Source of the DNA: Myxococcales bacterium
GTDB taxonomy: Bacteria > Myxococcota_A > Polyangia > Haliangiales > Haliangiaceae
Assembly: GCA_947483555.1 (NCBI GenBank)
Contig: CANKMW010000017.1
Coordinates: forward strand, 56,169-120,168
Length of the DNA stretch: 64,000 nucleotides
Direction: 5' to 3'
Position 1 is the first letter of the stretch, and every line of letters begins with the position of its first letter. Positions 20,955-33,520 of this stretch are shown piece by piece. A program made the translations under genes and the position numbers. A model generated the notes under the pieces. The model worked only from the letters and a program-made list of their open reading frames with translations, did not search any database and was not told the origin of the DNA.

Positions 20955-22226
20955 ATGGCCGCCAACGATCCGCCCCGCCGTTCGCGTCGGCGCCCGATGA
21001 TGGGGGCGCCGATCGTGCGGCGGAACACCGTCCGAGTTCCGTTCGACGTGGCGCGGCATCTGCGCGCCGGTCACCCCTGGGTGTATCGCGAGGCCCTGGG
21101 GCCGCGCGGACTGCGAGACGAGCCGGGCACGGTGCTCGACGTCGTCAACGGCGACGGCGAGCTGTGTGGTCGCGGCTTGTGCGAAGGCGAGGGCGCGATC
21201 GCCATCCGGATGTGGACCAACGACGATCGCGCCGTCGACGCCCGGCTGGTCGCGGCGCGCGTGAAGGCGGCGATCGCGCTGCGCCGGCGGTTCCTCGATT
21301 TCACGGCGCTCGAGTGCGTGCGGCTCGTCAACGGTGAATCCGACGGCTTGCCGGCGATCGCCGTCGAGCGCTACGGCGAGTACCTGGTGGTGCAGCTGTT
21401 CTCGCCGGCCCTGCGGCAGGCGCCCGCCCTGTACGCCGCGCTCTACGACGCGCTCGAGGCCGAGCTGGCCCCGCGCGGCATCTACGAGCAACGCCGCCAT
21501 CGTTCGCTCGGCGGCGAGGCGCCGCGCCAGGCCGGCGCCGAGCTGGTGCGCGGCGTGCCGGCGCCGGTCGAGCTCGAGGTGCGCGAGGACGATCTGCGGT
21601 TCGTCGTCGACGTCACCGCGCCGCTGTCGACCGGCCTGTTCGCCGACCTGCGCGAGGGCCGGCGCGCGGTTCGCTCGTACGCCAAGGGTCGCCGGGTGCT
21701 GAACCTGTTCAGCTTCACCGGTGCGATCTCGCTCTACGCCCATGCCGGCGGCGCTGCCCACGTGTGCGCGATCGATGTCGCCGCCAAGGCTCATGCCCGG
21801 GCCCGCCGCAACTTCACGGCGTCGGGCTTCGATCCCGAGCAGCCCGAGCACATCGTCGGCGACACGTTCAAGGTGCTGGCCCGGTTCGCCGAGCGGGGCA
21901 CGCGCTTCGATCTGGTCGTGCTCGACCCACCGGCGTTCGCCTCGGCGGCGGCGCGGGGCGGCAAGGCGTGGAGTGCGATCAAGGACTACGGCGAGCTGGT
22001 GGCAGCGGCGCTGGGCGTGCTCGAGCCCGGCGGGCTGCTCGCCGCCGCGTCGTCGACGCACAAGGTGTCCGCTGACGACTTCGACGCCGCGCTGGCCGAC
22101 GGTGCTGCCAGCGCCGGCACCTCGCTCAAGATCATCGATCGGCGCGGCTTGCCGCACGACTTCCCGGTCGCGCCCGGCTTCCCCGAGGGCAACTACCTCA
22201 AGTTCGCGATTGGCGTACGCTCCTGA
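20955..22226 (+). CDS. Class I SAM-dependent rRNA methyltransferase, RlmI-like (second copy)
   Basis: A 423-residue RlmI-family enzyme with the same layout as the gene at 1799. The PUA part is ~25-95 (DVARHLRAGHPWVYREAL). The middle domain contains VNGESDGLPAIAVERYGEYLVVQLF. The SAM loop NLFSFTGAISLYA is near residue 250, and the DPPAFASAA loop near 320. It ends with the family terminus GFPEGNYLKFAIGVR. The ATG is preceded by GGCCCC and no clear ribosome-binding site; an ATG 14 codons later (MMGAP) is an alternative start. It probably methylates a cytosine in 23S rRNA; which one is unknown. Confidence 0.85.
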   Translation: MAANDPPRRSRRRPMMGAPIVRRNTVRVPFDVARHLRAGHPWVYREALGPRGLRDEPGTVLDVVNGDGELCGRGLCEGEGAIAIRMWTNDDRAVDARLVAARVKAAIALRRRFLDFTALECVRLVNGESDGLPAIAVERYGEYLVVQLFSPALRQAPALYAALYDALEAELAPRGIYEQRRHRSLGGEAPRQAGAELVRGVPAPVELEVREDDLRFVVDVTAPLSTGLFADLREGRRAVRSYAKGRRVLNLFSFTGAISLYAHAGGAAHVCAIDVAAKAHARARRNFTASGFDPEQPEHIVGDTFKVLARFAERGTRFDLVVLDPPAFASAAARGGKAWSAIKDYGELVAAALGVLEPGGLLAAASSTHKVSADDFDAALADGAASAGTSLKIIDRRGLPHDFPVAPGFPEGNYLKFAIGVRS

Positions 22227-22230
22227 TCGC

Positions 22231-22914
22231 GTGATCCGCCCTCCGACTCGCAGCGCTCGCTCACGACCACCGGGTCCCTTCGACCTCTTCCTGGTGCTGG
22301 TCGTGATCGTCGGGTGCGAGCGGGTCCGGCCGCTCGAGCAGGTCGATCGATCGCAACTTGCGGTCGGCAAGCGGATCACCGTGCGGACCGATACCGTCGG
22401 CGCCGATCAGCACGCGCGCCTGGCGACCTTCGCGCTGGTCGATGCCGACAATTCCGGCGATCTCCCGGCGACGGTGACGGTGGGCGGCGTCCTGGTCGAC
22501 GGCGACGGCCACGAGGCCGGCACGCTGCGCCCGGAGTCGCTGTGGATCCCGGCCCACGGTCGGCGCACCTTCGCGCTGGTCGACGATCGTGACGGCGAAC
22601 GGCCGGCGGCGGTCGCCGCGCGCGTCGACGTTCGCGGCGCGATTCGCCCGCGCCACGACCCGCCGGTCAAGATCGAGCAGGGCCACGTGTGGAAGGACGG
22701 CGATCGGGTGGTCGCGACGGCGATGGTCGTCAACACCGCCGATCGACCGTGCACCGCGGTCGTGCTCGCCGGCTTCCACGATGCCGCCGGAGCTCCGCTG
22801 ACCCGCCCGTTCGCGGTCTTCCCGATCGGCGCCAAGATCGAACGCCCGGCCCGCTTCGTCGGCCCGCCCGGCTCGACCACGGGCTACATCTTCATCGGCA
22901 AGATCCGCTGCTGA
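22231..22914 (+). CDS. Hypothetical lipoprotein
   Basis: A 227-residue protein starting at GTG four bases after the methyltransferase stop. After an Arg/Pro-rich n-region, the hydrophobic run FDLFLVLVVIVGC ends in a good lipobox (IVGC, Cys ~29). The remainder is beta-rich with two similar halves. One carries VGADQHARLATFALVDADNSGDLPATVTVGG; the other VVATAMVVNTADRPCTAVVLAGFHDAAG. They read like two tandem Ig-like/FN3-type domains, but I cannot assign a family. Function unknown; probably co-transcribed with the upstream gene. Confidence 0.65.
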   Translation: MIRPPTRSARSRPPGPFDLFLVLVVIVGCERVRPLEQVDRSQLAVGKRITVRTDTVGADQHARLATFALVDADNSGDLPATVTVGGVLVDGDGHEAGTLRPESLWIPAHGRRTFALVDDRDGERPAAVAARVDVRGAIRPRHDPPVKIEQGHVWKDGDRVVATAMVVNTADRPCTAVVLAGFHDAAGAPLTRPFAVFPIGAKIERPARFVGPPGSTTGYIFIGKIRC

Positions 22915-22929
22915 TGGCCGCAGTCGCCG

Positions 22930-23925
22930 TCAGGGCTCCCGGCCCGGCGTCGTCGCCTCCGCGACCACCGCGACCTTGCCCTTCTTGACGCCGAGCACGA
23001 CGACGACCGCGCCGGCGGCGTCGTCGGCCGTGAACTGCACCAGCGTCAGGCCCGGCCTCGAGAGCGCCTTCTTGTGGGCCTTCAGCTCGGCCGGGATCTG
23101 ACGGCTGGTGATCTTGACGAATTCCTCGCCGTCGTAGAGCGCCGCGTAGCGCGCCGGAGGCCCGGCGCTGCCGACGCGTACCACCGGCGTCAGGGTGGTC
23201 GCGGCGAGCGCCGTCGCGTCACCCTCGGCGAGCGCCAGCATCCAGGTGCGCGCGACGTCCACGGGCCCCGGCGTCCGGGCGACCGTGTCGAGCCAGACGT
23301 CCACCCATCGCTCGGCGATCGTGCCGTCGGCCTCGCGCACGCTGACGAGGATCGCGATCTCGTGCGTCGACCGGTGGTCGACGATGTACCAGCCGCGGAC
23401 CTCGAGCGGCGTGCCCGAAACCTGGACCCGCTGCGATCCGGTCCACGCACCGACCACGCGCTCGAGCTTGTTGATCATCACGTGCGCGCTGTCGGCGGTC
23501 GCGGTGACGTCGACGCGCAAGCCGTCGGCGACCAGCGATGCCGGCAGCTTCGCGATCAGCGAACCGCGCCGGGGTGCGGTGCTGCACTGGGTGTCGCGTA
23601 ACGACTCGTTGATCATCGCGACGTTGCCCTGGTAGGCATCGATGGCCTCGCCGCAGCCGCCGATCAGCGGCGCGCTCGAGTACTCCGGCTCGGCGACCGA
23701 ACGATCGATGCCGCCGAACTCGACGTGGAGGTCGGCGCGCTTGCAGCCCGTGCGCCAGCGTCGGTACGGGCGCAGGAAGTTGGTGCCGTCGGCGGAGACC
23801 GCGGGCAGGGCGGCGACCGGATCCTTGGCCCGCAGGTCGATCGAGACGTCGGCCCTCGCCGGCGCGGTGGCCAGAACGGTGACGGCGACCACGGCGACGA
23901 ACGCTCGAGCTTGGTTGATCGACAT
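22930..23925 (-). CDS. Hypothetical exported protein
   Basis: A 331-residue protein with a Sec signal peptide (MSINQARAFVAVVAVTVLATAPARA, cleavage after ARA). No domain is recognised. The mature part contains four cysteines in its first third (TGCKRAD, IGGCGEAI, DTQCST) and a segment with DVTATADSAHVMINKLERVVGAWTG typical of a small beta protein. The start is ATG, 5 bases after the stop of the PEGA-domain gene at 23931, so the three minus-strand genes 25603 to 22930 form a tight operon. Confidence 0.65.
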   Translation of the reverse strand: MSINQARAFVAVVAVTVLATAPARADVSIDLRAKDPVAALPAVSADGTNFLRPYRRWRTGCKRADLHVEFGGIDRSVAEPEYSSAPLIGGCGEAIDAYQGNVAMINESLRDTQCSTAPRRGSLIAKLPASLVADGLRVDVTATADSAHVMINKLERVVGAWTGSQRVQVSGTPLEVRGWYIVDHRSTHEIAILVSVREADGTIAERWVDVWLDTVARTPGPVDVARTWMLALAEGDATALAATTLTPVVRVGSAGPPARYAALYDGEEFVKITSRQIPAELKAHKKALSRPGLTLVQFTADDAAGAVVVVLGVKKGKVAVVAEATTPGREP

Positions 23926-23930
23926 GGTGG

Positions 23931-25259
23931 TCAGAAGCGGAAGATGACTTCGCCGCACGAGGTGCCGACCGGGCACGTGAGCGGCTCGCTGCGGTCGATC
24001 GACAGCACGATGCCGGTGGTGGCCCCGACGACGGCGACCCCGGCCAGCGTTATCCAGAACCACTTCCTGGTGAAGATCGACGGCCCGGCTGGCGCCGCCT
24101 TCGGGCGCGGCTTCTTGACGACCTTGACCTTGGCTCTGGCCACCTGCTCGTAGAGCGAACCGGTGATGTCGGCGAACGCGTCCTCGAGCTCGCGGTCGCC
24201 GACGTCGAGGGTCGCGCCGGCCAGCCGCGAGCCGCCGCTGGCTTCGTAGACGAAGACGCGGTAACGGCCGGCGCCGGCTTCGGCCGAGACCACGACCAGC
24301 TGCTCGACGTCGAGCAGCTCGCCGGCCTCGCTGAAGCCGGCCTGGGCGGCGGCCGGAGCCAGCGCGGCGCCGACCCCGTCGACCAGTGCCCTCTCGGCGA
24401 CCGCCAGCTCGGCACCCCGGCGCGAGGTCTCCATCCTGATCTTGAGCCGGGCTGGCTTCTTGTCGGAGACCCGGACCGCCTCGACGCGGCGCTCGTGGCC
24501 GTCGCGACGCACGGTCACGTAATGGATCCCGACCGGCAAGCCCTCGACCACCGTCGGCGTGAAGCCGGCCAGCTTGCCGTCGACGTAGGCCAGCGCTCCC
24601 GCCGGCGTGGTCTCGATGTCGATGGAACCGCCGGCCAGCTTGCGGGCCCGCGCCTGCGCCTTCTCCCACAGCGGCAGGATGACGCCGGGCTCGAGGTCGG
24701 CGTCGGCGACCGCCCCCGGCCGCCACGCCAGGAGGTCGACGAACGTGGCGGTCGCGCTCCGGGTGTCGCCCGACAGCGCCTGCGCGGCACCGAGCAGGAA
24801 CTGGGCGCGGGCCAGCTCCTGCTTCTGGGTCCACGCCAGCACCCGCGCCAGCTGCACCGACGCGCCTTCGAGCTTGAGCAAGGCGGTCTTGGCCTGGCCG
24901 CGCCGCAACAGCTCCTCGCCGCTCCGCAGCAGCGCGCGCGCCTCGTTGACGACCTCCGACGGCACGCGCTTGGCGCGGACCGCCAGCCGGTCGTCCTTGT
25001 CGACCACGATCAGCCGCGGGTCGCGCTTGAGCGCGCGTTCGACCGAGACCTGGACGGTGGCGCGCCGCGCCGCCGGCAGCTTGACGCCGGGCGCCGCGGT
25101 GACCACCACGGCAACCGTCGCCTCGCCGCGATCGCCTTCGATGGCATCGCCGTCATCGGCCCGTGCCACCGCCGGGGAGCTCACCGCGATCAGGACCGTG
25201 GCCAGTGCTGCCGCGAGCCCGATCCCGAGCCGGAGGTTGGCGCGGTCACCGCATCGCAA
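23931..25259 (-). CDS. PEGA-domain membrane-anchored protein
   Basis: A 442-residue protein. The frame opens at TTG (25259), two bases after the upstream stop; I keep this start because it gives a good signal sequence (LGIGLAAALATVLIAVSSPAVARA), although TTG is rare. Residues ~50-120 resemble a FlgO/CsgG-like N-region (VQVSVERALKRDPRLIVVDKDDRL), ~115-215 are helical TPR-like, and a PEGA domain lies at ~225-295 (GSIDIETTPAGALAYVDGKLAGFTPT). A hydrophobic segment near 405-425 (WFWITLAGVAVVGATTGIVL) precedes a short Cys-containing tail. PEGA domains are common in surface proteins of this group; the role here is unknown. Confidence 0.7.
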   Translation of the reverse strand: MRCGDRANLRLGIGLAAALATVLIAVSSPAVARADDGDAIEGDRGEATVAVVVTAAPGVKLPAARRATVQVSVERALKRDPRLIVVDKDDRLAVRAKRVPSEVVNEARALLRSGEELLRRGQAKTALLKLEGASVQLARVLAWTQKQELARAQFLLGAAQALSGDTRSATATFVDLLAWRPGAVADADLEPGVILPLWEKAQARARKLAGGSIDIETTPAGALAYVDGKLAGFTPTVVEGLPVGIHYVTVRRDGHERRVEAVRVSDKKPARLKIRMETSRRGAELAVAERALVDGVGAALAPAAAQAGFSEAGELLDVEQLVVVSAEAGAGRYRVFVYEASGGSRLAGATLDVGDRELEDAFADITGSLYEQVARAKVKVVKKPRPKAAPAGPSIFTRKWFWITLAGVAVVGATTGIVLSIDRSEPLTCPVGTSCGEVIFRF

Positions 25260-25261
25260 CG

Positions 25262-25603
25262 CTAGCGTCCTCCCAGCGGATCGGCACCGAGCAGGCCACC
25301 CAGGTACGGGTCGCTGGCGATCAGATCCTCCATGAGCTGCTTCAACTCGGACTGCTCGTCGGGCGGCAGGCCGGCGATGCTGTCGTCGACGAGCCGGGCC
25401 ATCGCCTGCTCCGGCGTGAGCCGGCCGGCGTCGAGATCGGCGGCCAGCTGCGCGACCGGATCGCCGGCGCCTGGGGCTGGTGCCTCGACCGTGCCGCTGC
25501 CGACGGTCTCCGCGCCCGCGACGGTGCGGTCGTCGACGCCTCCGGGCCCGATCGGGCTGCCGGGACCCGACGGTCCGCCTGTTCCTCCGATGCCGCTGGT
25601 CAT
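25262..25603 (-). CDS. Small acidic hypothetical protein
   Basis: A 113-residue acidic protein with a Gly/Pro-rich N-terminal half and a helical C-terminal half (LAADLDAGRLTPEQAMARLVDDSIAGLPPDEQSELKQL is the helical part). The ATG at 25603 is preceded by GAGGG at 6-bp spacing, which settles the start. It lies two bases before the PEGA gene and probably shares its transcript. I recognise no family. Confidence 0.6.
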   Translation of the reverse strand: MTSGIGGTGGPSGPGSPIGPGGVDDRTVAGAETVGSGTVEAPAPGAGDPVAQLAADLDAGRLTPEQAMARLVDDSIAGLPPDEQSELKQLMEDLIASDPYLGGLLGADPLGGR

Positions 25604-25767
25604 GACACCCTCACGCGGGGACCGGCAAAGAATACTGCGAACTGATTGGGTTTTCGAGGGCTGGGAAGGGTTCGTCGCATGGCGTTCTCCGGCTGTTTGC
25701 CTGCTGTATCGCCACCGTCCCGCCGCGGTTGCGTGAAAAAAGCATCGCGGCCATGCAAGATGTCGGC

Positions 25768-27252
25768 GTGAATCGCACCTCACTCGCCATCGCCCTCGTG
25801 ATCGTGGCCGCCTGTGGTCCCAAGCCCGGACCTTCCGGAGGAGGCGGCGGGGACAGCCAGATGCCGGCGGCGGTGTCCGCGTATGCCGGGTTGCGCTGGG
25901 TGCCACCCGACGTGACCTATGCGGTGGCGACCCGTCGCAGCGAAGATGCGGTGCTGATCCTGAAGAACCTGGTCGATGCCGCCGGGATCCTCGCCGAGGT
26001 CGACGCCGCCGAGCTCAGCCGCGAGTCCACCCGTGAGCTCGGCTTCGACCTCCTGGCGCCGGAGGCGTACGCGGACCTGGGCGTCGATCTCGAGCGCGGG
26101 GTCGCGATCTGGTCGCGCGGGCTGGGCCCGAGCCTCGCCATTCCGCTCGTCGATCCGCAGCGCCTGGCCGCCGAGCTCGAGGCGCGGCGCGGGCCGGGGA
26201 CGGTGGTCCAGGTCAGCCGCGCCCACGAGGTCGATGTCTACACGCTGCGCCCGGACCGGGACGCCGCGATCCACTGGGCCATCGCCGGCGACTGGTTCCT
26301 GGCCCATGTCGAGATCACCGACGAGCGTGAGGCTGACGGCGCCTGGTTCGAATCGGCGTGGTCGGCGCGTGGCGGGCTGGCCGGCGCGGCCGACTTCACC
26401 GCTGCGCTCGACGAGGGCCGCGCCCGCCTCGGCGGCGAACCGCCCCTGGTCGGACTGGCCCGCCTGCCGGCGCTGCTCGCGCTGCCGCTGATCGAAGATC
26501 CGCCGGCCTGCGCGCCGATCGTGGGCGCGCTCGGTCGGGTCTTCGTCGCCGCCGGCGCCGGCGCCGAGGCCCGCGGCGCGATCGTCGTCGAGCTACCCGC
26601 CGGCGTCGACGGCGTGCGGGCGCTGATCACCAACCTGCCGGCGGGCTGGGTGGCGGCCCGCGCCGGCGCGCCGCTGCAGGTCGAGATCGGCGTCGACCTG
26701 CGTGACGTCGCGGCGGCGCTCGGGCCGTGCGTCGGCGACGATCTCTTCCGCAACCTGGAGCTCGATCAGGCCAGCGGCGGACGGCTGTTCGTGCACCAGA
26801 TCGACATCGGGCGCCTCGAGGGCAAGGGCGCGGTGGTCGCCGAGCTCGGCAACCCGCGCATGCTCGATGACCTGCTCGCCGAGATCCCGGGCATCGGCTT
26901 CCTCAGCAAGAAGCGCAAGCTCGCCGGCTTCGCCGTCACCGACGTCAACGCGCCCGCCGTGCCCCGCTTCTCGTACACGGTGGCCGGCTCGAGCACGATC
27001 GTCACCGTGGGTACCCCGATCGACGCCCTGCTCGGCGGTGGCATGGTCGCCGGCGGCGACCAGCTGGCGCGCGTCGAGCTGTCGCCGCGGGCCTGGCCGG
27101 CGCAGACGTGGGACGAGCTGCTGCAGTCGGTGATCGGCCGCCAGGAGACCCGCACCGCCACCGTGCGCCGGCTGCGGGCGTGGTCGCACGGCCTGCTGAC
27201 GCTCACCGTCGAGGGCCGCGCCCTGGTCCTGACCGCGCACGGGGCTCGCTAG
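25768..27252 (+). CDS. Large lipoprotein of unknown function
   Basis: A ~494-residue lipoprotein. GTG at 25768 gives MNRTSLAIALVIVAACG, an ideal lipoprotein signal; an ATG at 25753 five codons upstream is also possible and neither has a clear ribosome-binding site. After a Gly-rich spacer, the mature protein is a long alpha/beta chain (VRWVPPDVTYAVATRR-like opening, then ELGFDLLAPEAYADLGVDLERG). It resembles the DUF3352-like substrate-free proteins seen in myxobacteria only in general character, so no assignment is made. It is followed 43 bases later by an ABC exporter, perhaps its functional partner. Confidence 0.6.
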   Translation: MNRTSLAIALVIVAACGPKPGPSGGGGGDSQMPAAVSAYAGLRWVPPDVTYAVATRRSEDAVLILKNLVDAAGILAEVDAAELSRESTRELGFDLLAPEAYADLGVDLERGVAIWSRGLGPSLAIPLVDPQRLAAELEARRGPGTVVQVSRAHEVDVYTLRPDRDAAIHWAIAGDWFLAHVEITDEREADGAWFESAWSARGGLAGAADFTAALDEGRARLGGEPPLVGLARLPALLALPLIEDPPACAPIVGALGRVFVAAGAGAEARGAIVVELPAGVDGVRALITNLPAGWVAARAGAPLQVEIGVDLRDVAAALGPCVGDDLFRNLELDQASGGRLFVHQIDIGRLEGKGAVVAELGNPRMLDDLLAEIPGIGFLSKKRKLAGFAVTDVNAPAVPRFSYTVAGSSTIVTVGTPIDALLGGGMVAGGDQLARVELSPRAWPAQTWDELLQSVIGRQETRTATVRRLRAWSHGLLTLTVEGRALVLTAHGAR

Positions 27253-27295
27253 CCGCAGGCGAGCCTTCGATCGTTGTGATAGGGTCCCGGACCGC

Positions 27296-28012
27296 GTGGC
27301 CCCGGACCCGGTGATCCAACTCGAGCGCGTGACCAAGAGCTACGGCGACGGCGCCGGCAAGACGCAGGTGTTGCGCGGCGTGTCGCTCGACGTGCCGCGC
27401 GGCGAGCTGCTCGCGCTGGTCGGTCAATCGGGCTCGGGCAAGTCGACCTTGCTCAACATCGTCGGTGGTCTCGACAAGGCCGACGCCGGCGCGATCCGCG
27501 TCCTGGGTCACGACTACGGCGCCACCCGCGAACCCGCGCTGGCCCGCCTCCGCAACGCCAAGATCGGCTTCGTGTTCCAGGCCTTCAACCTGCTCGATCA
27601 CCTGACCTGCGTCGGCAACGTGACCCTGCCGGCCAGCTTCGACCGCGGCGCGCGGGACGTCGACAAGCGCGGGCGGGAGGCGCTGGGCCGGGTCGGCCTG
27701 GGCGACCACGCGCTGCGCAAGCCCTCGGAGCTGTCGGGCGGACAGAAGCAGCGGGTCGCCATCGCCCGCGCCCTGTTCAACCGACCGGAGCTGCTGCTGT
27801 GCGACGAGCCGACCGGCAACCTCGACTCGGCCACCGGCCACGAGGTCATCGAGTTCTTCCGCGAGCTCAACCAGAAGGACGGCGTGACCCTCATCATCGT
27901 CACCCACGAACGGCGGATGTCGACCATCGCGCAGCGCGTGATCACGATGCGCGACGGCCAGATCGTCGAAGGTGATCAGGCCGGTAACGAGGACACCGGC
28001 GGTCCGGCATGA
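27296..28012 (+). CDS. ABC transporter ATP-binding protein, MacB/LolD type
   Basis: A 238-residue nucleotide-binding subunit. Walker A GQSGSGKS is at 43-50, Q-loop FVFQAFNLLDHLT, signature LSGGQKQR near 147, Walker B LLLCDEP and the switch His in IVTHE. The FQAFNLL and DEPTGNLDS strings are typical of the LolCDE/MacB (type VII exporter) family, which moves lipoproteins or small molecules by periplasmic mechanotransmission. The stop overlaps the permease start by four bases (ATGA). GTG start. Confidence 0.9.
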   Translation: MAPDPVIQLERVTKSYGDGAGKTQVLRGVSLDVPRGELLALVGQSGSGKSTLLNIVGGLDKADAGAIRVLGHDYGATREPALARLRNAKIGFVFQAFNLLDHLTCVGNVTLPASFDRGARDVDKRGREALGRVGLGDHALRKPSELSGGQKQRVAIARALFNRPELLLCDEPTGNLDSATGHEVIEFFRELNQKDGVTLIIVTHERRMSTIAQRVITMRDGQIVEGDQAGNEDTGGPA

Positions 28013-29409
28013 TGCCCGCCCGCAATCTGTCGTCGATGGTCGCGGGCAACACGGTCCGCAGCCCGCGCCACTTCGTGTTCTCGGCGATCGGCGTCGTCAT
28101 CGGGATCGGCGCCTTCGTCTTCTTCCTGGCCGGCGTGTTGCGGGTCCAGAGCGTGCTGTTCTCGGTCTTCCCGCTCGAGGAAGTCGAGGTCATCGCACCG
28201 CACACGTCGATCGCCGGCAAGAACCTGTCGCAGAAGCTGACCCAGGAGACCGTCGACCTCATCAAGCGGCGGCCCGAGGTCAAGGACGCGCTGCCGCGCA
28301 TGACGTTGCAGTTCCCGGCGGTCGGGTTCGGCAAGTTCGAGGGCCAGGAGATCCGCTTCGAGGTCGGCGGCTTCACCGATGGCATCCCGACCTCGTACGT
28401 CGGCGACGATCCCAAGGTCAGCGATCGCTTCCTCGACAACGACGCCGCCGGGGTGATCGGTCCGGCGTGCAAGCCCGAGCTCGGCAGCAAGGGATGTCCG
28501 GATCGCGCCTGGCAGTACTGCGACAAGGTCGATCAGCGTTGCCACGCCCGCATCCCGGTGATCGTATCGCCGACCGTGCTCGAGCTGTACAACACCCAGG
28601 TCGCACAGTCGCACGGCCTGCCGCACATCGGCGCCATGGAGCAGTTCATCGCCGAGCGTGGCCGCGAGCGCATGCACTTCACGATCGGGCTCGGCGACAC
28701 CATGGTCGCCGGCTCCAACCTGGCCATGACCGCCGCCCATCGCGAAGTCGGGGCGATCATGATCGGGGTCTCCAAGAAGGCCAAGCGGGTCGGCCTGACG
28801 GTGCCGATCGGCTATGTCGAGCGCTGGAACCGCGAGTTCGCCGGCGAGGCGGCGTCGAAGGAGTTCTCGTCGATCGTGGTGACCTTGCGTGACAAGGATC
28901 GGCTGGCGCCCTTCACCAAGTGGCTGCAGGACGAGCCCAGGCTCAAGCTCGAGGATTCGCTCGGCGAGCAGTTCGGCACGGTGGTCTTCGTCATCACGAT
29001 CGTGCTGCTCGCGATCTCGTTCGTGATCGTCGGCATCAGCGCGATCAACATCGCCCACAATTTCTTCATGCAGGTCACCGAGCGGCGGCGCGAGATCGGC
29101 ATCCTGCGCGCGGTCGGCGCGTCGCAGCGCGACGTCCTGATGATCGTGCTCGGCGAGGCGGCGCTCATCGGCCTGGTCTCCGGGGTGCTCGGCAGCGTGG
29201 TTGCGGTCGGCGGCTCGCTGTTCGTCGACTGGGCGTCGGCGGCGTTCGTGCCCGACTTCCCGTTCAAGCCGGCGAGCTGGTTCGACTTCGAGTGGTGGAT
29301 CTTCGCCCAGGGCATCGGTTTCTCGGTCCTGTTCTGCGTCGTTGGCGGCTGGCTCCCGGCTCGCAAGGCGGCGCAGATGGAACCCGCCGCCGCCTTGGCG
29401 CAGAACTAG
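28009..29409 (+). CDS. ABC transporter permease, MacB/FtsX type
   Basis: A 466-residue permease with four membrane segments: one at ~20-45 (FVFSAIGVVIGIGAFVFFLAGVL) and three near the C-terminus (~325-355, ~375-405, ~430-455). Between the first and second is a ~270-residue periplasmic domain. That domain has an unusual Cys pair region (IGPACKPELGSKGCPDRAWQYCDKVDQRC), four or five cysteines that could form disulfides and are not typical of MacB. The C-terminal FtsX core has TERRREIGILRAVGAS. It is translationally coupled to the ATPase gene. Confidence 0.88.
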   Translation: MMPARNLSSMVAGNTVRSPRHFVFSAIGVVIGIGAFVFFLAGVLRVQSVLFSVFPLEEVEVIAPHTSIAGKNLSQKLTQETVDLIKRRPEVKDALPRMTLQFPAVGFGKFEGQEIRFEVGGFTDGIPTSYVGDDPKVSDRFLDNDAAGVIGPACKPELGSKGCPDRAWQYCDKVDQRCHARIPVIVSPTVLELYNTQVAQSHGLPHIGAMEQFIAERGRERMHFTIGLGDTMVAGSNLAMTAAHREVGAIMIGVSKKAKRVGLTVPIGYVERWNREFAGEAASKEFSSIVVTLRDKDRLAPFTKWLQDEPRLKLEDSLGEQFGTVVFVITIVLLAISFVIVGISAINIAHNFFMQVTERRREIGILRAVGASQRDVLMIVLGEAALIGLVSGVLGSVVAVGGSLFVDWASAAFVPDFPFKPASWFDFEWWIFAQGIGFSVLFCVVGGWLPARKAAQMEPAAALAQN

Positions 29410-29452
29410 GCGATTTCGCTCGTATCGGTGTCGATCTCCAGCTGACCTGACC

Positions 29453-29517
29453 GCCCCACCGGCTGCCTGCGGCAGCTCGGAGCCGGGCCCCGAAGCCATC
29501 CGTGGGCAGTTCGGCTT
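29453..29517 (-). repeat. Dispersed palindromic repeat, copy B (inverted)
   Basis: Reverse orientation of the element at 20806. It has the invariant block CTTCGGGGCCCGGCTCCG on the minus strand and the stem CTGCC/GGCAG. It lies in the 174-bp gap between the permease and the Ser/Thr kinase, downstream of the former and upstream of the latter. Confidence 0.8.
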
Positions 29518-29583
29518 CGGACTGGCCCAAGGAATCTCTTTGGTATACGGTCCCACGCAGGGGGGCCATCCCCAGGAACCTAC

Positions 29584-32580
<2,997 letters not shown>

Positions 32581-32698
32581 GCGGGGACACGGGCGGGGAC
32601 AGCGACGGCGCCACCGGCGCCCTCCTCCGCGGCGCCGTGCAAGGCGACGCAAGGTTGGCGGTCAGGACACGGCGGGCCGGGATGCTACGCTGCGCTCG

Positions 32699-33517
<819 letters not shown>

Positions 33518-33520
33518 CCC

